DNA of 35,977 nucleotides from an uncultured Campylobacter sp. (GTDB lineage Bacteria; Campylobacterota; Campylobacteria; Campylobacterales; Campylobacteraceae). Numbering within the stretch: the first letter of the stretch is position 1; each line of letters begins with the position of its first letter. A program made the translations under genes and the position numbers. The notes below the pieces were generated by a model that saw only the letters and a list, made by a program, of their open reading frames with translations, was not told the DNA's origin and made no database searches. The stretch is taken from positions 1-35,977 of the forward strand of contig CAKVAF010000018.1 in assembly GCA_934718785.1 (NCBI GenBank), written 5' to 3'. This document shows positions 8,754 through 18,201 of this stretch, one piece after another.

Positions 8754-10390
8754 ATGACAGAGCAAGAATTAGGCGAAATTTTAAAAAATATGTATGAGAA
8801 TGCAAATAAAGGTAAAAAAGCTACTGTCGTTCATTTATTTGGAATGGACTATGCTAATGAAATTAGAACAAATAATTTATCTATTGATAAAATTATTAAG
8901 GAATCAGGAATACTAAAATCTTTATAAGACCGAGGTTTCAAAAGGTATCAATTTAGCTGAATATATAACAAAAACAAATCTAAAAAATAGAGAAACTTTT
9001 CAACACAATAAAGATAATTCAAAATTCTCTTTAAATCAAATCCTTTGCGGACCGCCGGGCACTGGCAAAACTTATAATACTATTAATAGAGTGCTTGAGA
9101 TTTTAGGAGAAACAAATTTAAATGATAGAACTAGAACTGAACTAAAAGCTAAATTTAATGAATATAAAGAAGCAGGGCAAATCGAGTTTATCACTTTTCA
9201 TCAAAGCTTTTCGTATGAGGAATTTGTGGAGGGGATAAAGCCGGATTTGGATAATGATGAAAATGACCAAATTAAATATAATATAAAAGATGGAATTTTT
9301 AAAGAGCTTTGCAAAAAAGCTTTATAAAATTATAATTTTAGTCAAAATTCACAAAATGAAAAGCAATATTTTAACGATTTAATTAACAAATTTGCTGAGA
9401 ATATACAAGAGCGATTAGACAACAACGAAAAAGTTGTTTTAAAAAATGAAGCCACTATAAAAAAGATTAATTTTAATTCAAATGACAATTTTAAATCCTT
9501 TATTTTAGGTGGTTCTGTTAATTATCAAAGCCTTACTTTAGATATTATTCAAAGGGATTGGCAAAATAAAAAGCTACAAAGACATTAAGCCTAAATATGA
9601 AAGCCAAAGAGAATATCACGGCAATGCGAATTATTATTTTATGCTCTATGAAAAAATCAAAGAGTTTGAAAAGACTTCAGGTTATAAATTTGAACCCAAA
9701 AAAGAAGATTTAAAATCTTACATTCTCATTATCGATGAGATTAATCGTGGCAATATCAGCAAGATTTTAGGCGAGCTCATCACGCTCATTGAAGAAAGTA
9801 AAAGACTAGGAAACGATGAAGCACTAAGCGTAGAGTTACCTTACAGCAATGAAGAATTTGGTGTGCCAAATAATCTTTATATCATCGGCACGATGAATAC
9901 AGCCGATCAAAGCATAGCCTTGCTAGATACTGCGCTGAGCCGTAGATTTAGCTTTGTGGAGATGATGCCTGAGCCTAGCCTTTTGGGAAAAGACTACAAA
10001 GATGTGGATTTACAAAAATTATTGACAAAACTTAATCAACGCATTGAGTTTTTACTCGATAGAGAGCACACCATAGGACACGCTTTCTTTATAGGTGTAA
10101 AAAGTTTAGAAGATTTAAAAAATGTGTTTCAAAATAAAGTCATCCCGCTTTTACAGGAGTATTTTTATGAAGATTATGCTAAGATTGACGCGGTGCTGAA
10201 TAGAAATGAAATGATAAAAGTTAAGGAAAATTCAAAGTTTAGTGATTTATTTGATAGTAATAAATTTAGCGATTTTGATAGTGAAAAAGTGGTGTATTAT
10301 ATTACAGATTCTAATTTATGGAATATAGAAAATTTTAAAAAAATTTATAAGCCAAATGATAAAAATGAGCAGCCAGAAAATGAAAATTAA
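8754..10390 (+). pseudogene. mcrB: McrB-like GTPase subunit of a type IV restriction system, broken
   Basis: An intact version would be the AAA+ GTP-dependent motor that pairs with McrC to cut modified DNA. The N-terminal piece starts MTEQELGEILKNMYENANKG and resembles small helical domains found on McrB-like ATPases. A frameshift near 8920-8930 moves the reading into another frame (TEVSKGINLAEYI). There follow Walker A CGPPGTGKTYNT (near 9050-9085) and FITFHQSFSYEEFVEGIKPD. An in-frame TAA at 9325-9327 interrupts a frame that continues coding to about 9575. There a second frameshift leads to SYKDIKPKY, Walker [12 protein letters not shown] (near 9725-9755) and the McrB sensor block [20 protein letters not shown] (near 9885-9945). 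At least three lesions therefore separate domains that are individually well preserved, which suggests recent decay. Confidence 0.88.
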
Positions 10391-10396
10391 AAGCCT

Positions 10397-11852
10397 ATGT
10401 GTGAATATGGCTTGATACATAAAGATGAAATAGGCGAAAAATATTTTAAAGAATTGTGTGATTTTGCTCAGCAAGAAAAAAATAATATTTTTTTAGGATT
10501 TAAAAACTCACACACTTTAAAGGGCTAAAAATTTTGTCGGGCTCATCCAAACAAAAAGCGGCTTTAATTTAGAAATTTTGCCTAAGATTTTTAAAGATGA
10601 TTTAGAAAAAAATGAGACAAATGACGAAAATACTTTAGTGACACACAAAGACTTTAAAGCCTATGCTCAGGCTTTAAATGCTAGTATTAAGGAATTTGTT
10701 AAAAAATCTTTGCCTTGTTGTAAATCAATAAATGATAAAAAAACAAATGAGAGTCAAGATAAACCTACAAAAAGCTTACGTTCTTACAAAAGTCTAAATT
10801 CTTTTTACTTGAATGCCAAAAACTCTAAAAGACAAGCATTCTAAAATAAGCGAGCTTTCAAATTTAAAGCATTTAAATTTGCCTTTGCTTGGAATTTTTA
10901 TCATTATGTTTTTAGATGAGCTTGAAAAGCTTGTAAAAAAGGGACTTAGAAGTGATTATTTGCTAGAAGAAAGTAATAAAAAATTCCTTAAAGGTAAGCT
11001 ACTTTTTAATGAAAACTTAAAGCGCAATCTCGCTCACAAAGAGCGTTTTTATACTCAAAGTGATGAATTTAGTCAAAACTTAGCGCAAAACCGCCTCATT
11101 AAAAGTACTTTAAAGCTTTTAAGCAAACAAATTTTAAGCGCTAAGACAAGCAGCAGGCTCACTCAAATGCGCTTTATTTTTGCTGAGATTAATGAAAGTA
11201 GCAATTTTAAGCCGATTTTGCCAAATGCCATAACAACAGGCATTTTAAGGCTTATGAGCTGATTTTACCTTGGTGCGAGCTTTTTTTAAATCATCAATCT
11301 TTCACCCAATATAGCGGGCAAAGCATAGCTTATGCCCTGCTTTTTGATATGAATAAGCTTTTTGAAAGCTTTGTGGCTCATCATTTAAAAAATGAACTGG
11401 ATAAAAATGAATTAAGAATTAAAACGCAGGCCAAGGGAAAATATTTAATTTCTAATAAAAGTGATAATCTTTTTGCTCTGCGCCCTGATATAGTGATTTC
11501 AAAGCCAGCGAAAAAGAGCAAAAAAGAGCAAATTTTTATCCTTGATACCAAATGGAAAATTTTAGATGAAAACGATAAAAACAAAGGTGTTTCACAAGCA
11601 GATATGTATCAAATGTTTGCTTACAGCAAAAAATACGCCTTGGATTTAGAAGAAGAAAATAAAGCACAAGATTTAAAAGAAAAAGAGAGTAAAGAACAAA
11701 ATTTAAAAGACAAAAAGAGTAAAACACCAAAGTTACAAATCTTTCTCACCTATCCCCAAACTGAGTTGAACTTAAAAAAGCTAGAAGAAATAAACTGGCA
11801 ATTTAAATCTAGCAAAATCGAAACAAAATTAAAACTTTTCCCACTTTTTTGA
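10397..11852 (+). pseudogene. mcrC: McrC-like endonuclease subunit of a type IV restriction system, broken
   Basis: It starts 6 bp after the mcrB stop, as expected for an mcrBC operon. The first frame (MCEYGLIHKDEIGEKYF) stops at 10526-10528. The homologous reading continues in another frame as NFVGLIQTKSGFNLEILPKI, then shifts again near 10810-10840 and again near 11245-11250 (AYELILPWCELFLNHQS). The last piece (to 11852) holds the PD-(D/E)xK nuclease core: ALRPDIVIS and FILDTKWK supply the acidic and lysine residues, so the active site itself is intact. A Lys/Glu-rich low-complexity insert lies near 11655-11730. Four frames and three shifts mean no full McrC can be made. Confidence 0.87.
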
Positions 11853-12028
11853 TAAATAAAATCTTTTAATAGTTTTTTAAAATTTTAAAAAACTTAAACT
11901 TATCTTTAAAATTTCAAGGCTAAAAATTTCATTTTTTCATTAATTTTAATTCAAATTTTCACTCGAGCAAACTTTTATTAAATTTAAATCTGTAAAATTT
12001 AGTCTTTATTAAATTTAAAGGACAAAGT

Positions 12029-13063
12029 ATGGATGAAGCGAAGAAAAAGTCCCTTGATGCAGCCTTAAAAAGCCTTGATAAGACCTTTGGCAAAGGCACG
12101 ATTTTAAGATATGGCGATAAGCAAGTTGAAAAAATTGATAGCATTTCAACAGGCTCTGTGGGGCTTGACTTAGCTTTAGGAATAGGCGGCGTTCCAAAGG
12201 GGCGAATTATTGAAATTTATGGACCTGAAGCTTCGGGTAAAACGACCTTAACCCTTCACATTATCGCAGAGTGTCAAAAAGCAGGCGGAGTATGTGCCTT
12301 TATAGACGCTGAGCACGCCCTAGATACAAAATATGCTAAAAATTTAGGCGTGGATGTGGATAATCTTTATATCTCTCAGCCTGATTTTGGCGAGCAAGCC
12401 TTAGAAATAGTAGAAACTCTAGCAAGAAGTGGGGCTATTGATTTAATAGTAGTTGATAGCGTAGCAGCCTTAACTCCAAAGGCTGAAATAGAAGGGGATA
12501 TGGGAGATCAACACGTAGGACTTCAAGCAAGGCTTATGAGTCAGGCTCTAAGAAAGCTTACAGGAATTGTGCATAAGATGAATTGCACCGTGATTTTCAT
12601 CAATCAAATTCGTATGAAAATAGGCGTTACAGGCTATGGCACGCCAGAAACGACCACTGGGGGAAATGCGCTTAAGTTTTATTCATCCGTGCGACTTGAT
12701 GTAAGGCGAATTGCAACTTTAAAGCAAAATGAAGAGCCTGTGGGCAATAAAGTTAAAGTAAAAGTGGCTAAAAACAAGGTCGCTCCTCCTTTTAAAGTGG
12801 CTGAGTTTGACGTGATGTTTGGCGAGGGCTTGAGCCGTGAGGGCGAAATCATTGATTATGGTGTTAAGCTTGATATAGTGGATAAAAGCGGGGCTTGGTT
12901 TTCATACAAGGATAAAAAGCTAGGACAAGGTAGAGAAAACTCCAAAGCCTTTTTAAAAGAAAATCCTAAAATAGCAGATGAAATCGTAAAAGAAATTCAA
13001 AACTCAATAGGGCTTGAGGGCTTAATGAGTGCAGATAAAGATGATGAAAATAATGAAGAATAA
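12029..13063 (+). CDS. recA: RecA recombinase
   Basis: This 344-residue strand-exchange ATPase acts in homologous recombination, DNA repair and natural transformation. Walker A is GPEASGKTT (residues 65-73), Walker B is [10 protein letters not shown] (about 142-151), the L1-L2 region includes [20 protein letters not shown], and [13 protein letters not shown] follows. The C-terminus is acidic, as is usual ([10 protein letters not shown]). The ATG follows AAAGGACA, and a TAAAAT box at 11993-11998 is a likely -10 element. I see no SOS-box palindrome. eno follows after 18 bp, the same recA-eno order as I recall in C. jejuni. The 176-bp gap before it holds only AT-rich promoter DNA. Confidence 0.98.
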   Translation: MDEAKKKSLDAALKSLDKTFGKGTILRYGDKQVEKIDSISTGSVGLDLALGIGGVPKGRIIEIYGPEASGKTTLTLHIIAECQKAGGVCAFIDAEHALDTKYAKNLGVDVDNLYISQPDFGEQALEIVETLARSGAIDLIVVDSVAALTPKAEIEGDMGDQHVGLQARLMSQALRKLTGIVHKMNCTVIFINQIRMKIGVTGYGTPETTTGGNALKFYSSVRLDVRRIATLKQNEEPVGNKVKVKVAKNKVAPPFKVAEFDVMFGEGLSREGEIIDYGVKLDIVDKSGAWFSYKDKKLGQGRENSKAFLKENPKIADEIVKEIQNSIGLEGLMSADKDDENNEE

Positions 13064-13081
13064 ATTTAAAGAGAGGAAAAT

Positions 13082-14326
13082 ATGCTTTTAATTGAGGATG
13101 TAAGGGGTTATGAAGTGCTTGATAGTAGAGGAAATCCTACTGTTAAGGCTGAGATTATTTTAAGTGATGGCAGCAAGGGCGCTGCGATAGTGCCAAGTGG
13201 GGCTAGCACGGGCAAAAAAGAGGCTTTAGAGCTAAGAGACGGCGACACACGCTTTAATGGCAAGGGCGTTTTAAAGGCGGTAAGTCATGTCAATGAAATT
13301 ATCGCCGAAAATATCATAGGACTTGATGGCTTAAATCAAACGCAGCTAGATGAGACTTTGCTAGAGCTTGATGGGACAAAAAATTATTCAAATTTAGGCG
13401 CAAATGCGACTTTGGGCGTTTCTATGGCTTTAGCTAGGGCTGCGGCAAATGCTTTAAATATAGAGCTTTACCGCTATTTAGGTGGGGCAAATGCCAGTGT
13501 TTTGCCTGTGCCTATGTGTAATATCATCAACGGAGGCGCACACGCGAACAATAATGTCGATTTTCAAGAATTTATGATTATGCCCTTTGGTTTTACACGC
13601 TTTAATGAAGCTTTGCGCGCAGTGTGTGAAATTTACGCACTTTTGAAAAAAGAATTAGCTGATAAGGGTTATTCTACCGCGCTTGGCGATGAGGGCGGCT
13701 TTGCTCCAAATTTAAAAAACAACACGGAACCCCTTGATTTAATTATGACTTGCATTAAAAAAGCAGGCTATGAAAAAAATATCAAATTAGCCCTTGACAT
13801 CGCTTCTAGTGAGCTTTATAAAAACGGCAAATACGAGCTTGAAAATAAAAGCTTTAGCAGTGATGATTTAATCAAGCTTTATGAAGAACTTTGCGCGAAA
13901 TATCCTATTTTTAGCATTGAAGATGGTCTTGCTGAGGATGATTATGAGGGCTGGGTGAAGCTTACTGAGCGTTTGGGTAAAAAAGTGCAACTCGTGGGTG
14001 ATGATTTATTTGTAACAAATGAGGAAATTTTGCGCGAGGGCATTATCAAAAAAATGGCAAATGCGATTTTAATCAAGCCTAATCAAATCGGCACAATTAC
14101 ACAAACGATGAGAACGGTGCGCCTAGCTCAAAGGCATAATTATAAGTGCATTATGAGCCACCGCTCGGGCGAGAGCGAGGATGCTTTCATCGCTGATTTT
14201 GCCGTGGCTTTAAACACAGGGCAGATTAAAACAGGGGCTTTAGCAAGAGGCGAGCGCGCTGCTAAATACAACCGCTTGCTTGAGATTGAGCTTGAAAGCG
14301 ATGAGTATTTGGGCGAGAGACTTTGA
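13082..14326 (+). CDS. eno: Enolase
   Basis: This 414-residue enzyme converts 2-phosphoglycerate to phosphoenolpyruvate. In Campylobacter, which lacks phosphofructokinase, it serves mainly gluconeogenesis. Seen are the N-terminal domain [12 protein letters not shown], the loop [10 protein letters not shown], the metal-ligand regions [10 protein letters not shown] and [10 protein letters not shown], the catalytic lysine region LIKPNQIGT, and the signature [17 protein letters not shown] (about 359-375). Length is normal. The ribosome site is GAGAGGAAA. It sits in the recA-eno-ftsB-like-cgpA string. An imperfect ATTCTT-AA-AAGAAT hairpin lies at 14333-14346 before the next gene but lacks a clear T-run. 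Confidence 0.98.
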   Translation: MLLIEDVRGYEVLDSRGNPTVKAEIILSDGSKGAAIVPSGASTGKKEALELRDGDTRFNGKGVLKAVSHVNEIIAENIIGLDGLNQTQLDETLLELDGTKNYSNLGANATLGVSMALARAAANALNIELYRYLGGANASVLPVPMCNIINGGAHANNNVDFQEFMIMPFGFTRFNEALRAVCEIYALLKKELADKGYSTALGDEGGFAPNLKNNTEPLDLIMTCIKKAGYEKNIKLALDIASSELYKNGKYELENKSFSSDDLIKLYEELCAKYPIFSIEDGLAEDDYEGWVKLTERLGKKVQLVGDDLFVTNEEILREGIIKKMANAILIKPNQIGTITQTMRTVRLAQRHNYKCIMSHRSGESEDAFIADFAVALNTGQIKTGALARGERAAKYNRLLEIELESDEYLGERL

Positions 14327-14380
14327 AATTTAATTCTTAAAAGAATAAATTTTTAGCTATCAAAGAAAAAAGGTGCAAGC

Positions 14381-14656
14381 TTGAGCGAATTACTCAAAGA
14401 ATATGATGAGCAGATAAAGAAAAAAAAGCTTCGCAGCGAGCTTGTGAAAACGAGTATTTATGGCGTTTTAGCTGTGATTGCGGCAATTTATTTTGGTAAT
14501 ATGCTTTTTGGGCAAAGCTCGCTTGAAACTCTGCTTTCTTTAAAGACGACAAAAGAGCAGCTTGAGCGGCGCATTGCCTATTTAAAGGGGCAAAATGCTG
14601 CTGCGCAAAAGGATTATTTCGAGCTTAAGGGACTTTATCCACAAAATGAGAGATAA
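14381..14656 (+). CDS. FtsB/DivIC-like small membrane coiled-coil protein
   Basis: This 91-residue protein starts at TTG, with AAAGGTG about 6 bp upstream. It has a charged cytoplasmic N-terminus (about 1-22), one membrane segment (about 24-46, SIYGVLAVIAAIYFGNMLFG) and a leucine/charge heptad region (about 50-82). That is the bitopic layout of septum-formation initiator proteins such as FtsB, which join FtsL and FtsQ in the divisome. The order recA-eno-this gene-cgpA matches what I recall of C. jejuni Cj1673c-Cj1670c. Sequence similarity in this family is weak, so the division role rests on topology and context. Confidence 0.75.
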   Translation: MSELLKEYDEQIKKKKLRSELVKTSIYGVLAVIAAIYFGNMLFGQSSLETLLSLKTTKEQLERRIAYLKGQNAAAQKDYFELKGLYPQNER

Positions 14657-14753
14657 AATAGTGATTTTAAGGATAAATGAATTCAAGCAAATTTTTAAAA
14701 ACATAGCCCAACAAGCTAAAATTCATTTAAAAATAAAATTTGAAAGTAGCAAA

Positions 14754-15419
14754 ATGAAAAAAATTCTTAACCAAAGCCTAATTTTAGCACCTCTAATAGC
14801 CAGCGCAGCAAATGATAATCCTTTCATCAACGCCAAAGAAGCCAACACCACTGTCATCGCACCTGAAGCTTTTGAGCGCAAGGAATTTGCCTTTCCAAGT
14901 GATGCAAGGCTCATCAAAAGCGTGAATATCAGCTATATCGCCCTAGATGGTAGTGAGAAAAACCTCAGCTTTGATGTGGGTGCTAGCATGGATTGGCACG
15001 ATACTTTTGTCATTGCTAAGGTTACAAAAGTTGCCAGCTCGCCCAATTTAGATGTCTCTGTAACCCTACCCGCACAAAGTGCTGAGATAAACTCGACTCT
15101 TAACATCGAAGCACCCTTAGACAGCGGTAAAATAGGCGATTTCTTAGGTTACACAACCTATGCAAAGCGCGTGAAAATCGCAAGTGAAGATGAGATTATC
15201 AGCGATTTTGTTATCGGCGATCCTAGCAAAATCGTGCTGGATTTCAAAAAAGATATCGCCTTTCCCACACAAACTTTGCGTCTCAATCAAGACTCAGCCT
15301 TTCAAAGACTGCAAGTAGGCTCGCATAAAGGCTATTATCGCCTTGTGCTTTACTTAGATGGCAAATACGACTACAGCCTTGAAAAAACAGCTGGTGGCTA
15401 TATCTTATCACTAAAATAA
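14754..15419 (+). CDS. cgpA: CgpA-like exported AMIN-type protein with two N-glycosylation sequons
   Basis: I chose the ATG at 14754, giving 221 residues beginning MKKILNQSLILAPLIASA, a signal peptide cleaved near residue 18-19. An upstream in-frame ATG would bury the signal sequence behind about 53 charged residues and overlap the preceding gene. The mature part is beta-rich, and its second half (IVLDFKKDIAFP, FQRLQVGSHKGYYRLVLYLDG) resembles an AMIN cell-wall-binding domain. Two bacterial sequons D/E-x-N-x-S/T are present: EANTT (Asn31) and EINST (Asn113). Position after eno and the FtsB-like gene matches Cj1670c/CgpA, a known N-glycoprotein in C. jejuni. The local pgl genes would supply the glycan. 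Function in the periplasm is unknown. Confidence 0.78.
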   Translation: MKKILNQSLILAPLIASAANDNPFINAKEANTTVIAPEAFERKEFAFPSDARLIKSVNISYIALDGSEKNLSFDVGASMDWHDTFVIAKVTKVASSPNLDVSVTLPAQSAEINSTLNIEAPLDSGKIGDFLGYTTYAKRVKIASEDEIISDFVIGDPSKIVLDFKKDIAFPTQTLRLNQDSAFQRLQVGSHKGYYRLVLYLDGKYDYSLEKTAGGYILSLK

Positions 15420-15421
15420 CG

Positions 15422-16120
15422 ATGAAAATTTTACAAAAGCTAGTCAGCTGTAAGCCTTGGGGTATTTTTATCACAATTGTGATTTTACTCAATTCTATCG
15501 TTTTAGGGCTTGACACTTCAGCCTTTATAAAAGCTCATTTTGGCGCGATTTTGAGCCTGATAGATAGAATTTGTCTTTACATTTTCACGGCTGAAATCAC
15601 ATTAAGAATACTTGCTTATCATTATAAATTTTTTACTAATAAAGACTGGGGCTGGAATATCTTTGATTTTAGCATTGTCGCTTTAAGCTTACTTGAAAGT
15701 AGCGGACTTTCGATTTTACGCGCCTTTAGAGTGTTTAGAGCGCTAAGACTGCTTTCAGTGCTGCCATCAATGCGTCTCATCTCAGCTGCAATGCTGCGCG
15801 CAATGCCTTCAATGGCAAGCATTTGCGTGCTTTTGCTCATTTTTTATTATGTTTATGGCGTGATGTGTGTGAGCCTTTTTGGAGCGCAATTTCCGCAGTG
15901 GTTTGGCGATTTAGGAGCGAGTTTTTACACGCTTTTTCAAATTATGACTTTAGAGGGGTGGAGTGATGCAATCGTGCGTCCAATAATGGCTGTATATCCA
16001 TACTCGTGGATAGTTTTCATCAGCTTCATTCTCATCGTAAGCTTTGTCGTGCTTAATCTAGTCATTGGCGTGGTCGTTGAAAGCATCGCCGAACTCAAGC
16101 AACAAAATAAAAAAGAATGA
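15422..16120 (+). CDS. Bacterial voltage-gated sodium channel (NaChBac/NavAb family)
   Basis: This 232-residue, six-helix single-domain channel would work as a tetramer in the inner membrane. S1-S3 occupy about 15-85. The voltage-sensor S4 reads ILRAFRVFRALRLL, with arginines every third residue (about 99-112). S5 is about 130-155. The pore loop FQIMTLEGWSDAIVRPIM contains the selectivity filter TLEGWSD (residues 176-182), compared with TLESW in NaChBac and NavAb as I remember. S6 (about 198-222) ends in a short charged tail, ELKQQNKKE. The ATG lies 2 bp after the cgpA stop and is likely co-transcribed. The ribosome site is weak. A calcium-leaning selectivity is possible with this filter but cannot be read from sequence alone. 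Confidence 0.88.
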   Translation: MKILQKLVSCKPWGIFITIVILLNSIVLGLDTSAFIKAHFGAILSLIDRICLYIFTAEITLRILAYHYKFFTNKDWGWNIFDFSIVALSLLESSGLSILRAFRVFRALRLLSVLPSMRLISAAMLRAMPSMASICVLLLIFYYVYGVMCVSLFGAQFPQWFGDLGASFYTLFQIMTLEGWSDAIVRPIMAVYPYSWIVFISFILIVSFVVLNLVIGVVVESIAELKQQNKKE

Positions 16121-16178
16121 ATTTAAAACCTATCATTGTAAGAATTTAGCAAATAAACTCACAATTAGGATATTGATT

Positions 16179-17018
16179 TTACTCTTGCTTAATCTTTTCA
16201 ATCTCTTCTTCGCAAGCTTTGACAAAGACTTCTAAATAAGCACTTTGCGCCCTGTTTTTAAGTAAATATTCACGCATTAAATCAAGGCTTTTAACATAAT
16301 CTTGCCTTGTTAAATTGCCCTTAATGAGCTCATATTTTAAAAAAAGCATGAAAGTATTTAAAACATCGCTTTCGCAGTATTCGTGAATCTTTTCAAGCTT
16401 GTTTTGATAGAAAAGCTCTAAAACTTCGTCCCCATGCACATCAAACTTACCCGGCAAGCCCGCCATCACGCAAATCGTATCTAAACGCATTCCGCGCGCA
16501 AAGCTTCCCGCAAGGCTTTCAAGCAAATCACAATGCTTGATCTCACTAAAGCGCGTTTTGTAATTGTTCCATTTATCGCTAGCGTCTAAATACGCAGCCG
16601 CGTTGATATTGTATTTTAACGCTCTTAAAACCAAAAGCGGCATATCGTAATTTTTACCATTAAAGCTCACCAAGCGTGGCTCGTAATTTTCGATGAATTT
16701 AAAGAAATTTTCTATCATTTCTTTTTCATTTTGCCCGTCAATTTTATTGACCTTGATAAAATTACCAAAACTATCGCACAAAACCGCGCAAATGCTGATG
16801 ATTTGATGAAAGGCTAGGGGCATAAAAGTCGTGGCGTTTTGCTCTAAGTTTAAAGCCATCGCTTCTTTGCTGATAGCCAAATCATCGCCATCAAGGGCGT
16901 AAATTTTGCGAATAAGCGCGGTATCTAAAATGCTCTCACAATCAAAAATACAAATAAAACCCTCATTTTTACTTGAGTTTTTACCACTTATTTTCGCGCT
17001 TTTATCCGTGTTTTTCAT
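16179..17018 (-). CDS. Predicted 3'-5' exonuclease (PolB-exonuclease-like, DEDD superfamily)
   Basis: This 279-residue protein has the RNase H-fold DEDD motifs. Exo I is FDCES (Asp26, Glu28), Exo II is VSFNGKNYDMPLL (Asp near 140), and Exo III is EYCESDVLNTFMLFLKYEL (Asp near 217). The family (stand-alone PolB-like exonucleases, often DUF-named) is presumed to trim DNA 3' ends; the substrate is unknown. A lysine/serine-rich leader of about 18 residues precedes the fold, so a later start is possible. It is divergent from waaC. The order gne...this gene...waaC-waaM parallels C. jejuni Cj1131c-Cj1134, although here about 7.6 kb of other genes separate it from gne. Confidence 0.82.
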   Translation of the reverse strand: MKNTDKSAKISGKNSSKNEGFICIFDCESILDTALIRKIYALDGDDLAISKEAMALNLEQNATTFMPLAFHQIISICAVLCDSFGNFIKVNKIDGQNEKEMIENFFKFIENYEPRLVSFNGKNYDMPLLVLRALKYNINAAAYLDASDKWNNYKTRFSEIKHCDLLESLAGSFARGMRLDTICVMAGLPGKFDVHGDEVLELFYQNKLEKIHEYCESDVLNTFMLFLKYELIKGNLTRQDYVKSLDLMREYLLKNRAQSAYLEVFVKACEEEIEKIKQE

Positions 17019-17091
17019 CTCATTTAACCTTTATTTTATGTAAATTTGTAAAATTATAGCTAAAAATTTAAAATGTAGGTAGCAAAACCCT

Positions 17092-18201
17092 ATGAAAATA
17101 GCGATTGTGCGTTTGTCTGCTTTAGGCGATATTATTCAAAGTGCTATTGTGCTGCAGTTCATTAAAAAATTTCAGCCAAAAGCACAGATTCATTGGTATG
17201 TGGATGCAAAATTTCAAGGCATTTTAGAAGCGCACCCACTCATTGACAAACTCTTTGTTCTACCCTTAAAACAGATAAAAATCCTTGAAATTTTCAAGGT
17301 CTTAGCCCGTGCTAAAAGAAATGATTATGATTTGGTGATTGACCCGCAAGGGCTTATTAAATCAGCTCTTATAAGCCGTATTTTAAGTGTCAATAATTTT
17401 GGCTTTGATAAAAATAGCATAAAAGAGAGCTTTGCAGCCAATTTTTATAATCAAAAATTTTATTGCAATTATAATGAAAATGTCTATTTTCGTTATCTTT
17501 CGCTCATTTGTTTTGTCTTTAATGAAAGTTTTGAGCCTAAGGATATTTTACTTAAAGAGCCTATTTTTAGGGCTAATGAGAAAATTTCACAGAATTTAAA
17601 AGCGCGTTTAAAGGCTTTATTTAATAAGGATTTAAATTTAAAAAATAATGATAAAACAGTGGTGCACTCAAATTTAGAGTCTGTAAATGAGCCTGATTTT
17701 AAGCTTATTTTAATACATCCACACGCCAGTGTTGCAAATAAAATTTATCCTAAAGAAAGGCTTGCGATTTTAATCAATCTCATCGCAAATCTTGATGAAA
17801 GCCTTAAAATAGGACTTTCTTGGGGTGATGAAAAGGAGCGCACCTTTAATGAAGAAGTGCTAAAGCTAAGTGGGGCTAAAAATGCTTTTTGCCTGCCGCG
17901 CGTGAATTTACAAGGTCTCATTGCGCTTACTGCGCTGAGTACTCTAGTCATTGGCAATGACAGCGGTCCTACTCATTTAGCTTTTGCGATGAATAAGCCT
18001 AGCATTACGATATTTGGTGCAACACCCAGCCAGAGAAACGCTTATGAAACGCCTATTAATAAGGTTATTGACGCAGACAAAAAAATCAATGACGCCAAAA
18101 ATTTGGACCGCACAGATTTTTGCATACAAAACGTTGATGAAGACGCGATTTTTAGCCTTGTTAAAGAGCTTTTAAATAGCAACTTAAAGAACGAGTTATG
18201 A
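17092..18201 (+). CDS. waaC: WaaC, lipooligosaccharide heptosyltransferase I
   Basis: This GT9-family, 369-residue enzyme transfers the first L-glycero-D-manno-heptose to Kdo on lipid A at the cytoplasmic face of the inner membrane. The N-terminus MKIAIVRLSALGDIIQSAIV and IHWYVDAKFQGILEAHP are typical of WaaC. The donor-binding half shows LIHPHASVANKIYP and VIGNDSGPTHLAFAMNKPSI (about 284-303). It is slightly longer than the C. jejuni protein because of an Asn/Lys-rich loop near 180-200. Its stop overlaps the waaM start by 4 bp. A TAAAAT box at 17049-17054 is a likely -10 element in the divergent gap with the exonuclease. Confidence 0.93.
   Translation: MKIAIVRLSALGDIIQSAIVLQFIKKFQPKAQIHWYVDAKFQGILEAHPLIDKLFVLPLKQIKILEIFKVLARAKRNDYDLVIDPQGLIKSALISRILSVNNFGFDKNSIKESFAANFYNQKFYCNYNENVYFRYLSLICFVFNESFEPKDILLKEPIFRANEKISQNLKARLKALFNKDLNLKNNDKTVVHSNLESVNEPDFKLILIHPHASVANKIYPKERLAILINLIANLDESLKIGLSWGDEKERTFNEEVLKLSGAKNAFCLPRVNLQGLIALTALSTLVIGNDSGPTHLAFAMNKPSITIFGATPSQRNAYETPINKVIDADKKINDAKNLDRTDFCIQNVDEDAIFSLVKELLNSNLKNEL

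Noticed and set aside
14595..14753. 53-residue N-terminal extension of the cgpA-like gene
   Set aside because: It overlaps the preceding gene, is basic and unlike a leader, and would hide the signal peptide starting at 14754.
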